Source: Faecalibacter macacae
Lineage (GTDB): Bacteria; Bacteroidota; Bacteroidia; Flavobacteriales; Weeksellaceae
Direction: 5' to 3'
Assembly (NCBI RefSeq): GCF_003687725.1
Contig: NZ_RDOJ01000001.1
Coordinates: 5,196-69,195, forward strand
Length of the DNA stretch: 64,000 nt
The notes under the pieces are model-generated. The model did not search any database. It saw only the letters and a program-made list of their open reading frames with translations, and was not told the origin of the DNA. The position numbers and the translations under genes are program-made. Shown here one piece after another: positions 1 to 8,642 of the stretch. Numbering within the stretch: the first letter of the stretch is position 1; each line of letters begins with the position of its first letter.

Positions 1-15
1 CGGAGTGGCTTTTAT

Positions 16-780
16 TTATTTTGTAAACTTAACAGGATATTTTAAGTTTTTGTATTCGTATAATTCAGCATTTAAAGACCCAACCATCAAATTTGCTTTG
101 ATATGGACAGGAACTAAATTTTCGTCATCTGTTACCCACATAGTAACCGATTCTGATTCTTTAAATACACGTCCAGATTGAACGTATGGTCGAATTTTAA
201 TTGTATTAACTTTCCCGAATTTAGTTTTCTTCACTTCTCTTCCTAAAACTTTTAAACGGAATTTATAAGTTTCATCACCTAAGAAAATATTTTCGTTGAT
301 GAATTCTCCTGTTTTTAATTTGGCATGATCTACATTTCTCATGTTATAAAAAGCAGATAATAAATCTTGTGCATCTACAGGAATAGTTTCATAAGTAACT
401 TTTTTGTGTTTACGATCGTCAACTTTAACTTGTTTACGCGCATGATCAAAATAATAAATCTGATCACGTGTATAACCACCTTCATAAATATCACGAATAA
501 ATTTAGAAGGTTTCATGTTTGATTTATTGATGTAAGATTGGTAATTATCTTCGACCTTGTAAAATGCTCTTACAGCACCACTAGAGTTTCCTTTACCAAC
601 GATGTGGAAATGATTGCTTCCGTTATAATTCGCATCCTTTACTTCTAGAGTGGCGAAGCCTGCATTTAATCCAGTATAATGAATTCTAAATTTTAAAAAT
701 TCGCCAGTTTTAAAATTCTGTGCATTGGCAATTGAAAATGAAAATAAAATTGTAAGTAATAAAGAAATGTATTTTTTCAT
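16..780 (-). CDS. DUF3108 domain-containing exported protein
   Basis: This 254-residue protein begins with a clear signal peptide (Lys-Lys start, hydrophobic stretch to about residue 19, cleavage near ANA-Q), so it is exported to the periplasm or outer membrane. The rest looks like the DUF3108 family: a beta-rich fold with a 'TGEFLKFRIHY' opening and a 'VTMWVTDDENLVPVHI' segment near the C-terminus. The molecular function of the family is unknown to me. The gene stands alone, upstream of the nifU-mrp pair on the same strand but separated from it by a hairpin, so it is probably transcribed separately. The ATG is supported by the signal peptide that starts there. Confidence 0.85.
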   Translation of the reverse strand: MKKYISLLLTILFSFSIANAQNFKTGEFLKFRIHYTGLNAGFATLEVKDANYNGSNHFHIVGKGNSSGAVRAFYKVEDNYQSYINKSNMKPSKFIRDIYEGGYTRDQIYYFDHARKQVKVDDRKHKKVTYETIPVDAQDLLSAFYNMRNVDHAKLKTGEFINENIFLGDETYKFRLKVLGREVKKTKFGKVNTIKIRPYVQSGRVFKESESVTMWVTDDENLVPVHIKANLMVGSLNAELYEYKNLKYPVKFTK

Positions 781-828
781 CTTTTATATTTTGTTGATTT
801 TATAATATTCAAAAGTATTGCCAAAAAT

Positions 829-875
829 AAAACTCGTTTCCAAAATCAAATGTTTTTGACTTGAAAACGAGTTTT
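829..875 (-). terminator. Terminator of the mrp-nifU unit
   Basis: An inverted repeat with arms AAAACTCGTTT and AAACGAGTTTT and a long loop. Read on the minus strand it is followed by a T-rich run, just past the nifU stop codon. Confidence 0.6.
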
Positions 876-904
876 TTTATGTTTTTATTTTAATACAACT
901 TTCT

Positions 905-1201
905 TTAGATTGTTGTAGAAGTGTCTAAATTTTCAATGTTTTCTGCATCAGTAGAAGTTTCTAAAGACGAAACATTAATAACTTGAACAATTTCTGGGAC
1001 ATACTTTTTAATAGTCATTTCAACACCAGATTTTAATGTCATCTGGTTAACTGAACAAGCGATACAAGCACCTGAAAGACGTACCTTAACGATATTATCT
1101 TCAACTGATACTAACTCGATATCTCCTCCATCTTGGTTTAAAAATGGACGAATCTCTGTTAACGCTTTTTCTACTTCTAGATATTTTTCTTCTGCAGTCA
1201 T
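905..1201 (-). CDS. NifU-like Fe-S cluster scaffold protein
   Basis: A 98-residue protein consisting of the C-terminal NifU (Nfu) domain only. The motif GACIACS places the CxxC pair at Cys46 and Cys49, which in this family bind a transferable iron-sulfur cluster; 'NQDGGDIELV' near residue 22 is the usual lead-in. It acts in the cytoplasm as a cluster carrier. It lies 3 bases downstream of the Mrp ATPase gene on the same strand, so the two are almost certainly co-transcribed and work together in Fe-S assembly. The C-terminal tail (about residues 80-98, rich in Thr/Ser/Asp/Glu) is probably disordered. Confidence 0.92.
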   Translation of the reverse strand: MTAEEKYLEVEKALTEIRPFLNQDGGDIELVSVEDNIVKVRLSGACIACSVNQMTLKSGVEMTIKKYVPEIVQVINVSSLETSTDAENIENLDTSTTI

Positions 1202-1204
1202 TTC

Positions 1205-2308
1205 TTATTTATTGTTGTTAGACGAACATCCTGCCATAGTTGTAATACGTACAGCCTCTGTTGGAGGTAATGTACTGTTACGTTCTACTAAACTAGCAAC
1301 AGCATTTCTAGCAATATTCATATAAACTTCAGACACGACAGTACCTTCTTGTAATGCAGCAGGACGTCCAACGTCAGCAGCCTCACGAATAGATTGAACA
1401 ATTGGAATCTCTCCTAAGAAAGGAACACCAATCTGATCAGCTAAGTTCTTAGCACCGTTTTGACCAAAGATGTAATATTTGTTATTTGGTAATTCTTCAG
1501 GTGTAAAGTAAGCCATATTTTCTACAATTCCTAATACCGGAACGTTAATTGCTTCCATTTGGAACATTCCAACTCCTTTCTTAGCATCTGCTAACGCGAT
1601 GTTTTGTGGAGTAGAAACTACAACTGCACCAGTAATCGGAACTTGTTGTACGATAGATAAATGGATATCTCCTGTTCCTGGAGGTAAGTCGATTACTAAG
1701 AAATCTAAATCTCCCCAATGCGCATCACGGATCATTTGGTTTAAAGCTTTTGCAGCCATTGGTCCACGCCAAACAATTGCTTGGTCAGTATCTGCAAAAA
1801 ATCCAATTGATAATAATTTTACTCCGTAAGATTCTACTGGTTTAATTTTAGTTTTTCCGTTTACTTCAACAGAATATGGGCGACCATCTTCACAATCGAA
1901 CATGATTGGCATAGAAGGTCCATAGATATCAGCATCTAATAAACCAACCTTGAATCCCATTTTAGATAAACTGATTGCTAAGTTAGATGAAACTGTAGAT
2001 TTTCCTACACCACCTTTTCCTGATGCAACAGCGATGATATTTTTTACACCTGGTAATTCAGAACCTTTAATTTCTTGAGCTTTAGGTTCAGCTTCTACCG
2101 TAATGTTTAACTTTAAGTTTGCTTCTGGCAAGTTTTCTTTGAAGGCATTCTTTAAAGCGACTTCTAAACGCTTTCTTTCATGCATAGCTGGAGATGGAGA
2201 TACGATATCTAAGTGGATATCATTTCCCATAACTTGTGCATTACGCATCCAGTTACGAATTCCTAATTCTTCTAAGACTTGATAGATTTGATCTCTTGTA
2301 TAAGCCAT
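1205..2308 (-). CDS. Mrp/NBP35-family P-loop Fe-S carrier ATPase
   Basis: A 367-residue protein with an N-terminal MIP18/DUF59-like domain (about residues 1-80) and a ParA/MinD-type ATPase domain. The deviant Walker A GKGGVGKST lies at residues 97-105 and 'FLVIDLPPGTGD' is the Walker B region. Mrp/ApbC proteins load iron-sulfur clusters onto targets. The CPxC pair that bridges the cluster in many Mrp proteins is absent: after 'GIVENMAYF' the sequence runs TPEELPNNKYY. A single Cys lies near the C-terminus (AGCSSNNNK). As I recall, other Bacteroidota Mrp proteins look the same. On the minus strand a TAATTTTG box at 2336-2329 lies about 20 bases upstream of the ATG. Operon with nifU. Confidence 0.92.
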   Translation of the reverse strand: MAYTRDQIYQVLEELGIRNWMRNAQVMGNDIHLDIVSPSPAMHERKRLEVALKNAFKENLPEANLKLNITVEAEPKAQEIKGSELPGVKNIIAVASGKGGVGKSTVSSNLAISLSKMGFKVGLLDADIYGPSMPIMFDCEDGRPYSVEVNGKTKIKPVESYGVKLLSIGFFADTDQAIVWRGPMAAKALNQMIRDAHWGDLDFLVIDLPPGTGDIHLSIVQQVPITGAVVVSTPQNIALADAKKGVGMFQMEAINVPVLGIVENMAYFTPEELPNNKYYIFGQNGAKNLADQIGVPFLGEIPIVQSIREAADVGRPAALQEGTVVSEVYMNIARNAVASLVERNSTLPPTEAVRITTMAGCSSNNNK

Positions 2309-2444
2309 TTTTGTTATATTAAATCATGCAAAATTACTAACAAACTATAACTTATCTAAATCTATCCTTGTGATTTTAATCGTTTTGCCTTATTTTTTGA
2401 TAAATAGAACTAATTTATAGTATATTTAACCTTTAAATCAGACT

Positions 2445-2906
2445 ATGGAAGAGCATATTATTTATCTTAATAAAATAAGAAGAGAGATAATAGACGAGCT
2501 TTCTCAGCATACTTTAGAGCAATTATTGTATATCCCAGTTGGTTATAAAAATAATATTTTCTGGAACGCTGCACATGTTTTAGCTACACAGCAATTAATT
2601 CATTATTACCTTTCAGAAAATAAAATGTTAGTCGACATGGATTTTATACGTACTTACAAAAAAGGAACGTTTGGGAATAGCGCGGCTACAGAAGAAGATG
2701 TTAATGAACTGATGGAACTTTTAGAAAGTACTCCTATGCAGTTATTCAAAGATTATCAAGGTGAAAAATTAGCGAGATATCGTACGTATCAAACGTCGAT
2801 GGGAGTTGAATTAACTTGTATAGAAGATGCGATTATGTACAATAACATTCACGAAGCGATGCATCTTGGGTATATTTTGAGTTTAAAAAAGAATATTCCA
2901 TTTTAA
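2445..2906 (+). CDS. DinB-family protein
   Basis: A 153-residue four-helix-bundle protein of the DinB/YfiT-like superfamily. His44 (in NAAHVLATQQ) and the pair His136/His140 (in NNIHEAMHLGY) form the metal-binding triad typical of the family. Several relatives are thiol-dependent S-transferases that use bacillithiol or mycothiol, which is plausible here because bshC lies at 24.4-26.0 kb. That link is inference. It is a single gene, divergent from mrp and convergent with the nitroreductase, from which a shared hairpin separates it. Confidence 0.8.
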   Translation: MEEHIIYLNKIRREIIDELSQHTLEQLLYIPVGYKNNIFWNAAHVLATQQLIHYYLSENKMLVDMDFIRTYKKGTFGNSAATEEDVNELMELLESTPMQLFKDYQGEKLARYRTYQTSMGVELTCIEDAIMYNNIHEAMHLGYILSLKKNIPF

Positions 2907-2910
2907 AATA

Positions 2911-2938
2911 AAAAGTCAAACCCAAGGGTTTGACTTTT
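2911..2938. terminator. Bidirectional terminator
   Basis: Arms AAAAGTCAAACCC and GGGTTTGACTTTT form a nearly loop-less perfect hairpin with A/T runs on both sides, between two convergent genes. Confidence 0.8.
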
Positions 2939-2972
2939 CTATTTTTATACTTCGTATGGTTGAATAATTTAA

Positions 2973-3545
2973 TTAATATTCTAAGAAACGAACTTTTTCT
3001 TCAATCGGTTTACGTACAGCCGCAGGCAATTCGTTATCGTATTTTCCCATGTAGAAAATACCAACACATTTTTCTCCTTCTTCCATTGGCGTAAATTCGT
3101 CTACGTTAGCAATTACATTTAATGGAGATGACCAATAAGCTCCAATTTTTAAAGCAGAAGCCATTAACCACATATTTTGTACAGCCATAGAAGTAGCTGC
3201 TAATTCTTCCCACTCCGGATTTTTATATTCATTTACGAAATTGATCAAAATGATTTTGTTCGATTTATCACATTTCTCAATTAAAGCATTTATTTTACGA
3301 TCGCTTAAATCTTCTGGTGGCGTTCCTTGTACGTAAATTCTTTTCACGTACTCGCGGAAACGATCTTTTGCTGGTCCTTCTAAAACCACAAAACGCCAAG
3401 GTTCTGTTTTTTTGTGAGAAGGTGCCCAGTTTGCCGCTTCAAAGATTTGATTTAATTCTTCTTTCGTAATTTCTTCTTGATTATATTGAGGAGGAAATAC
3501 TGATCTTCTTTTTTGGATAAGATCTAATAATTCTGCTGGATTCAT
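2973..3545 (-). CDS. Nitroreductase-family protein (FMN-dependent)
   Basis: A nitroreductase-fold flavoprotein of about 190 residues. 'IQKRRSVFP' near the N-terminus is the usual FMN-phosphate-binding start, 'NWAPSHKKTEPWRFVV' is the conserved second segment, and 'NMWLMASALKIGAYWSSP' the central helix. It should reduce nitro or quinone compounds with NAD(P)H; the true substrate is not visible. The frame is open to an ATG at 3572, but homologues normally begin a few residues before RRSVFP, so I prefer the ATG at 3545. A TAAATTTG box at 3599-3592 (minus strand) fits either start. Confidence 0.88.
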   Translation of the reverse strand: MNPAELLDLIQKRRSVFPPQYNQEEITKEELNQIFEAANWAPSHKKTEPWRFVVLEGPAKDRFREYVKRIYVQGTPPEDLSDRKINALIEKCDKSNKIILINFVNEYKNPEWEELAATSMAVQNMWLMASALKIGAYWSSPLNVIANVDEFTPMEEGEKCVGIFYMGKYDNELPAAVRKPIEEKVRFLEY

Positions 3546-3621
3546 GTTGTAACAATTATAATTTTTATGCAACTAATAATGCAAATTTACATTTTTTAAA
3601 ACCAATTATTTATAAAAAACG

Positions 3622-4377
3622 ATGATAAGAACGATTGACCAAATTAAATTAGAAAAAGCTAAAACTGAAAGGGTAGATATCAGAATTGGAGATTATTTAA
3701 ATCAAGCTTTCACGATCTATGGAAAACATTGGCAACAATTTTCTTTGTTCGCATTAGTAGCAGGATTAATTTATGTGTTTTCGGTTATCACACTTGTAGG
3801 TCCATATTTAGTGATGTTCCCATTGCAAATGGGATATGGAAATGTTGTTGATAAAATTGAAAAAGGTGAATCTTTCGAGTTCAATGATTTCTTTATTGGG
3901 TTCCAAAAATGGACAAAATTCATCCCATTCTTTTTAATATTGATTGGTATTGGTTTAGCTGTAATGATTCCTTATGTTTTGATTTTAGGCGGATTCGGAA
4001 TTTTTATGGAACATTCAGATGTTGCTGCACCAATTTTCGGATTATCGTTTTTTGCAATTTTTCCAATTTATATGATTGTAATTCTAATTGTAATGGTTGT
4101 GATGTATTTACCACCTTATTTAATATTTCACGGTAATTTGGGAGCTGTAGATAGTGTGAAAACTTCAATAGCTATTGCAAAAAAGAATTTTTGGTACCTT
4201 TTATTATTTGTTCTTCTGTTTTCTATTCTTTCGCAAGTTGGTATTTATGCTTGTGGTATCGGAATTTTAGTTTCTATGCCAATTGCGTATATCATGAATT
4301 ATTTGATGATAAAAGATGTGTTATTGCAAGAAGGAAATAATGAAATAGATTCTATTGGGCAATCGCAAGAATTATAA
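3622..4377 (+). CDS. Multi-pass membrane protein, function unknown
   Basis: A 251-residue membrane protein with a soluble N-terminus of about 35 residues ('GDYLNQAFTIYGKHW', typical of DUF975/glycerophosphodiesterase membrane-domain proteins). About four to five hydrophobic segments follow, near residues 42-70, 100-125, 140-165 and 190-225. The C-terminus is short and polar. No catalytic motif is visible, and the family has no settled function. It ends 12 bases before pabB on the same strand, so it may be co-transcribed with pabB-pabC. Confidence 0.75.
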   Translation: MIRTIDQIKLEKAKTERVDIRIGDYLNQAFTIYGKHWQQFSLFALVAGLIYVFSVITLVGPYLVMFPLQMGYGNVVDKIEKGESFEFNDFFIGFQKWTKFIPFFLILIGIGLAVMIPYVLILGGFGIFMEHSDVAAPIFGLSFFAIFPIYMIVILIVMVVMYLPPYLIFHGNLGAVDSVKTSIAIAKKNFWYLLLFVLLFSILSQVGIYACGIGILVSMPIAYIMNYLMIKDVLLQEGNNEIDSIGQSQEL

Positions 4378-4389
4378 TATTTTTATAGA

Positions 4390-5349
4390 ATGTTAACAAC
4401 GCATTCGATTTTTGAACAAATGAATAAATTGGGAGCTGATAAAGTTCCCTTTTTTTTTATGATTGATTTTTTGAAAGAGCATGGAGAAGTAATCCCTTTA
4501 GCGGATTTACTTGATGATATTCAATTTTCAATGCATGCCGAAAAGCAAGAAATTTCACACAAAGATTTTTTGTTTGCTAAGCATCCAATTTCTTACGAAG
4601 ATTATCAAAAACAGTTCAAAGTTGTTCACGATAATTTGATGTTTGGCAATTCTTATTTAACAAATCTTACTTGCGCCACACCAATTAAAACGAATTTGTC
4701 AATTGAGGAAATTTATAAATTAACTCAAGCAAAATATAAACTGAATTATAAAAATCAATTCGTTTGTTTTTCACCAGAGATTTTTGTTCAAATCAAAAAT
4801 GGTAAAATTTCATCCTATCCGATGAAAGGAACTATTGATGCTTCGATTCCTTATGCGAAAGAAATTATTTTAAATGATGAAAAGGAAGCGGCTGAGCATG
4901 CAACAATTGTGGATTTGATTCGAAATGATTTAAGCTTAGTTTCAAATAACGTAACTGTAACAAATTATCGTTTTATTGATGAATTAATTACGAATGATAA
5001 AACATTGTTGCAAGTAAGTTCAGAAATTGTTGGAGATTTAGAAGATGATTTTATATCTCAAATCGGAACAATTTTCGATAAATTACTTCCAGCTGGTTCT
5101 ATATGCGGTGCGCCAAAGAAAAAAACGGTTGAAATTATTTTGGAAGCCGAAAATTATAACCGTAATTTTTATACCGGTGTTTTCGGAGTTTTTGATGGCG
5201 AAAATGTAGATTCAGCAGTAATGATTCGATTTATAGAACAAGAAAATAATCAATTAATTTTTAAAAGTGGTGGCGGAATAACCGCAAAAAGTGAGTGCGA
5301 AAGCGAGTTTAACGAAATGATTCAGAAAGTATATGTTCCAATTTATTGA
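4390..5349 (+). CDS. pabB: Aminodeoxychorismate synthase component I
   Basis: A 319-residue chorismate-binding enzyme. It makes 4-amino-4-deoxychorismate from chorismate for folate synthesis, normally with ammonia from the glutaminase PabA. Motif PMKGT (residues 144-148) carries Lys146, the lysine that distinguishes PabB from anthranilate synthase. 'VDLIRNDLS', 'PAGSICGAPKKK' and the C-terminal 'SGGGITAKSECESEF' are the other signatures of the chorismate fold. It is shorter than the ~450-residue E. coli PabB because the N-terminal TrpE-like region is reduced; I recall short forms from flavobacteria. It overlaps the next gene by 17 bases, showing translational coupling. Confidence 0.92.
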   Translation: MLTTHSIFEQMNKLGADKVPFFFMIDFLKEHGEVIPLADLLDDIQFSMHAEKQEISHKDFLFAKHPISYEDYQKQFKVVHDNLMFGNSYLTNLTCATPIKTNLSIEEIYKLTQAKYKLNYKNQFVCFSPEIFVQIKNGKISSYPMKGTIDASIPYAKEIILNDEKEAAEHATIVDLIRNDLSLVSNNVTVTNYRFIDELITNDKTLLQVSSEIVGDLEDDFISQIGTIFDKLLPAGSICGAPKKKTVEIILEAENYNRNFYTGVFGVFDGENVDSAVMIRFIEQENNQLIFKSGGGITAKSECESEFNEMIQKVYVPIY

Positions 5350-5938
5350 AAGTATTTGTTGTCTTAATCGCGAATTAAGAAACATAGATTTACACCAAGA
5401 AAGATTTGAAAGAACTCGTGCAGATGTCTTTCCTAATGCACCTTTTATGAGCTTAATTGAAGCGATTCAGATTCCGGATGAATTATCAAATGATAAATAT
5501 AAAGTGCGAGTGATTTATGGAAAAGAAATTGAATCTATCGAATTTATTCCATACGAAATCAAAGAAATTAACACGATTCAATTACATAAAATTGGAAACG
5601 AAATCACGTATGAGTTTAAATATGCTGATCGATGGTTTTTTGATGAATATATCAAAGAAACTGGTTGTGATGATTTAGTTTTGGTGCGTGCTAACTATAT
5701 AACAGATGCGATTTATTCCAATTTAATATTTTTTAATGGTATCGAATGGCATACGCCAACAACAAGTTTGTTACAAGGTACAATGCGTGAAAGCTTGTTA
5801 CGTGAAGGCAAAATTCTTGAAAAAAATATTAAAACTCGCGACTTAAAAAATTATTATTCATTCAAAAGAATCAATTCGATGATGAATTTTGACGAAGCAC
5901 AAACTTTTGATATCCAAGTTTTATTAGATTCTCTATAA
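5333..5938 (+). CDS. pabC: Class IV aminotransferase, probable aminodeoxychorismate lyase
   Basis: A 201-residue fold-type IV PLP enzyme, shorter than the ~270-residue E. coli PabC. 'FKYADRWF' carries the likely PLP lysine (Lys96), and 'TTSLLQGTMRESLL' is the cofactor phosphate-binding loop of this family. The overlap with pabB points to the next step of the pathway, elimination of pyruvate from aminodeoxychorismate to give 4-aminobenzoate. Branched-chain or D-amino-acid aminotransferase activity cannot be excluded from sequence alone. Confidence 0.82.
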   Translation: MFQFIESICCLNRELRNIDLHQERFERTRADVFPNAPFMSLIEAIQIPDELSNDKYKVRVIYGKEIESIEFIPYEIKEINTIQLHKIGNEITYEFKYADRWFFDEYIKETGCDDLVLVRANYITDAIYSNLIFFNGIEWHTPTTSLLQGTMRESLLREGKILEKNIKTRDLKNYYSFKRINSMMNFDEAQTFDIQVLLDSL

Positions 5939-5954
5939 TATTAGTAGAGATATT

Positions 5955-5984
5955 TTGTTTATATCATATTTCATTTTACATTTG
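5955..5984 (+). promoter_or_regulatory. Bacteroidota-type promoter of the SAM riboswitch transcript
   Basis: TTG at 5955-5957, a 19-base spacer, then TACATTTG at 5977-5984 match the TTG-N17-23-TAnnTTTG consensus. The predicted start near 5990 falls on the first base of riboswitch helix P1. Confidence 0.75.
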
Positions 5985-5990
5985 CATCAA

Positions 5991-6088
5991 CTTATCAAGA
6001 AAGGTGGAGGGATTTGGCCCGTTGAAACCTTAGCAACCGGATGACTTTATCAAGGTGCTAATTCCAACCTTAAAAAGGGAAAGATGAG
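5991..6088 (+). promoter_or_regulatory. SAM-I (S-box) riboswitch
   Basis: The sequence follows the S-box consensus closely. P1 CTTATC (5991-5996) pairs with GATGAG (6083-6088). Next come AAGAAAGGTGGAGGGA, the TTGGCCC kink region, GAAACCTTAGCAACCGG and AAGGTGCTAATTCC, then a small P4 with CCTT (6068-6071) against AAGG (6075-6078). It should bind S-adenosylmethionine and normally turns expression off when SAM is high. It precedes the TonB receptor gene by about 80 bases. No strong Rho-independent terminator follows: a 6-bp hairpin (GAATTT 6093-6098 / AAATTC 6107-6112) sits a few bases before a T run at 6120-6126. Segment 6066-6076 is perfectly complementary to 6122-6132. Confidence 0.93.
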
Positions 6089-6166
6089 TGGTGAATTTTC
6101 TCAAATAAATTCCTACAGATTTTTTTAAGGTTTTCGATTTCTTGATTTATTAATGATTTAATAAAG

Positions 6167-8560
6167 ATGAAAAGAAACAAATTTTTGTTAGCGACACTTG
6201 CCTTATTTGCAGGGACAGCTTTGTTTGCACAAGAAGTAGAAGAAGAAACAAATTCGTTAGATGAGGTTGTTTTAGTTGGTAATCGTGCCAACAATCGTAC
6301 AGTGGTTAATTCTGCAGTTCCTGTAGATGTGATCAATGTAGAAGATTTAATTAAACAAGCGCCACAATTAACAGTTAATGATATTTTAAACTACGTTATC
6401 CCTTCATTTAATTCGGTTCGTCAATCATCATCTGATGGTACAGAACATATCGATCCAGTGACTTTACGCGGAATGGGACCAGATCAAGTTTTAGTCTTGA
6501 TTAATGGAAAACGTCGACACACAACTTCGTTGGTGAATTATCAAAACACAGTTGGTAATGGTTCTGTTGGGACAGATTTAGGTGCAATTCCGGTTTCTGC
6601 CATTAAAACAATCGAAGTTTTACGTGATGGAGCGGCCGCTCAATATGGTTCGGATGCCATAGCAGGTGTTGTAAATGTGGTATTGAAAAATGCGCCAGGA
6701 GGAGAAGCATCGTTAACATACGGACAAACTGCCGAAGGTGATGGTGAAACGTATAACTTTAATGGAAGTTATGGTGCGAAATTAGGAAAAAATGGTTCGA
6801 TTGTTTTTTCTGCTGTAGTTTCAGAACGTAAGAAAACAACGCGTACAGGCGATCATAATTTAGATATTTATGGTGATAATTTTGCCTACGATTTTGCGGA
6901 TGATCCAGCAGGAGCAAGAGCCGCAGATGATGCTTTAATTGCTGCAAACGGTTTAACTCGTGATGATTTTAAATTCCAGATTGGTGATGCGCAAATTAGA
7001 AATCAACAATTTTTTGTGAATGCCGAAACTGAATTAGCCGATCGTTTAGAATTGTACACGTTTGGTGGCGTTTCTTTACGTCAAGGAGAAGGTTTTGGTT
7101 TCCGTCGTTTACCAAATGAAGTTCCTTCAGAATCTCAATCTATTTTTCCGAACGGATTTCAACCTGTTTTAAAATCAAATGTAAATGATTATTCTAATTC
7201 AACAGGATTACGTTACAAAACATTAAACGATTGGAATATTGATTTATCAAATACGTTTGGATTCAATGAATTCAAATACAATGTAGATAATACAGTTAAT
7301 TATTCGTTAGGAGCAAATTCGCCAACTTCATTTTATGCTGGGAAACATTCTTTTTTACAAAATACAGTGAATTTAGATTTTTCTAAAAAAATTAATCAGA
7401 ATGTAAATGTAGCTTTTGGAGGTGAATATCGTTACGAAAAATATCAAATTGAAGCAGGTGAAGAAGGTTCTTACAAAGATGGAGGATCGCAATCTTTTGT
7501 TGGGTTTTCGCCAGATAATGCGGTAAAAGGTGATCGTAATTCGGTTGCAGCTTATGCTGATTTAGGTTTAACATTTGGTGATTTTACTGCTGATTTAGCT
7601 GGACGTTTCGAAAATTATTCTGACTTCGGAAATACAATCAACGGTAAATTAGCTTTACGTTACGAATATGCAAAAGGTTACTCAATCCGTGGAGCTGTTT
7701 CTACTGGATTTAGAGCGCCATCTTTACAACAAAAATATTTTAGTAATTCTTATACCGACTTATATGTAAATCCTGATGGAACGCAATCTTTAGTTACAAA
7801 AGGAATTATTAGAAACTCTTCTGATTTAGCTCAAAATGTAATCGGATTAGACGAATTAAAAGAAGAAAAATCAGTTAATGCGAGTTTAGGTTTAACCTTC
7901 AGACCAACATCTAAATTTTTCATCACATTAGATGGATATTTCATTAAAGTAGATGATCGAATTGTCTTAACTTCAGATATTACAGATCCCTCATTAGAAG
8001 CAAATGGAGTTTCGGCTGCGCGTATTTTCTCGAACGCTATTGACACAGAAACAAAAGGAATTGATTTAGTTGTTTCTTATCAAACACGTTTAGGAAAAGG
8101 AAATTTCAATGCGAATTTATCTGCCAATGTCAACGAAACAAAAATTGTAAATTATCATTTCCCGAGTTCATTAACGGTTCCTTATAATCAATATTTCGGA
8201 CCAGATCAGGTCAATATTATCGAAACTTTATCTCCAAAAGTAAAAGGTTCATTAAACTTAGGATATTCTATTGATAAATTTAATTTCTTAGTTCGTAATA
8301 CGTATTTCGGGAAAGTTACAAAAGATGGATATCCATGGGGAAGTGTGCAAGAACATAGCGGAAAAGTGGTGACAGATTTAACTGTTGGATATGATGTAAC
8401 TAAAAATGTCAACTTTACGATTGGAGCAAATAATCTTTTTGATATTTATCCAGACGAACAAGTTTACGAAAATTCTTATTACGGAGTTTTCAAATATGCA
8501 CCAGTACAAATGGGTGTAACAGGAGCATATTATTTTGCTCGATTAAATTTTAGATTTTAA
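6167..8560 (+). CDS. TonB-dependent outer-membrane receptor under SAM riboswitch control
   Basis: A 797-residue TonB-dependent receptor. It has a signal peptide (cleavage near ALFA-QE), a short linker with a TonB-box-like 'LDEVVLVGN', a plug domain (about residues 45-165, with 'LRGMGPDQVLVLINGKRRH' and 'IEVLRDGAAAQYGSDAIAG'), and a 22-stranded barrel ending in the aromatic 'ARLNFRF' that BAM recognises. It lacks the CarboxypepD-like N-terminal domain of SusC proteins, so it resembles siderophore or cofactor receptors. The upstream SAM-I riboswitch suggests that the ligand is methionine, a methionine-containing peptide or a related sulfur compound. That is inference; the sequence does not show the substrate. 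Confidence 0.92.
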   Translation: MKRNKFLLATLALFAGTALFAQEVEEETNSLDEVVLVGNRANNRTVVNSAVPVDVINVEDLIKQAPQLTVNDILNYVIPSFNSVRQSSSDGTEHIDPVTLRGMGPDQVLVLINGKRRHTTSLVNYQNTVGNGSVGTDLGAIPVSAIKTIEVLRDGAAAQYGSDAIAGVVNVVLKNAPGGEASLTYGQTAEGDGETYNFNGSYGAKLGKNGSIVFSAVVSERKKTTRTGDHNLDIYGDNFAYDFADDPAGARAADDALIAANGLTRDDFKFQIGDAQIRNQQFFVNAETELADRLELYTFGGVSLRQGEGFGFRRLPNEVPSESQSIFPNGFQPVLKSNVNDYSNSTGLRYKTLNDWNIDLSNTFGFNEFKYNVDNTVNYSLGANSPTSFYAGKHSFLQNTVNLDFSKKINQNVNVAFGGEYRYEKYQIEAGEEGSYKDGGSQSFVGFSPDNAVKGDRNSVAAYADLGLTFGDFTADLAGRFENYSDFGNTINGKLALRYEYAKGYSIRGAVSTGFRAPSLQQKYFSNSYTDLYVNPDGTQSLVTKGIIRNSSDLAQNVIGLDELKEEKSVNASLGLTFRPTSKFFITLDGYFIKVDDRIVLTSDITDPSLEANGVSAARIFSNAIDTETKGIDLVVSYQTRLGKGNFNANLSANVNETKIVNYHFPSSLTVPYNQYFGPDQVNIIETLSPKVKGSLNLGYSIDKFNFLVRNTYFGKVTKDGYPWGSVQEHSGKVVTDLTVGYDVTKNVNFTIGANNLFDIYPDEQVYENSYYGVFKYAPVQMGVTGAYYFARLNFRF

Positions 8561-8581
8561 TACAAATTAAATACAGTTTAC

Positions 8582-8636
8582 AAGTGTCATAAAAGTCGTA
8601 CTTTTTAGAAGTCGTTTTATGGCACTTTTACTTTTT
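8582..8636 (+). terminator. Terminator or attenuator hairpin between receptor and permease
   Basis: A 13-bp stem, AAGTGTCATAAAA (8582-8594) against TTTTATGGCACTT (8615-8627), with one G-T pair and a small inner hairpin in the loop, followed by a T-rich tail. The 3' arm contains the first ATG of the permease frame, which argues against that codon being the start. Confidence 0.65.
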
Positions 8637-8642
8637 ATCACG

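Noticed and set aside
8619-8642. Upstream ATG for the permease
   Set aside because: It lies within the 3' arm of the terminator hairpin, and the next ATG matches the family's usual start.
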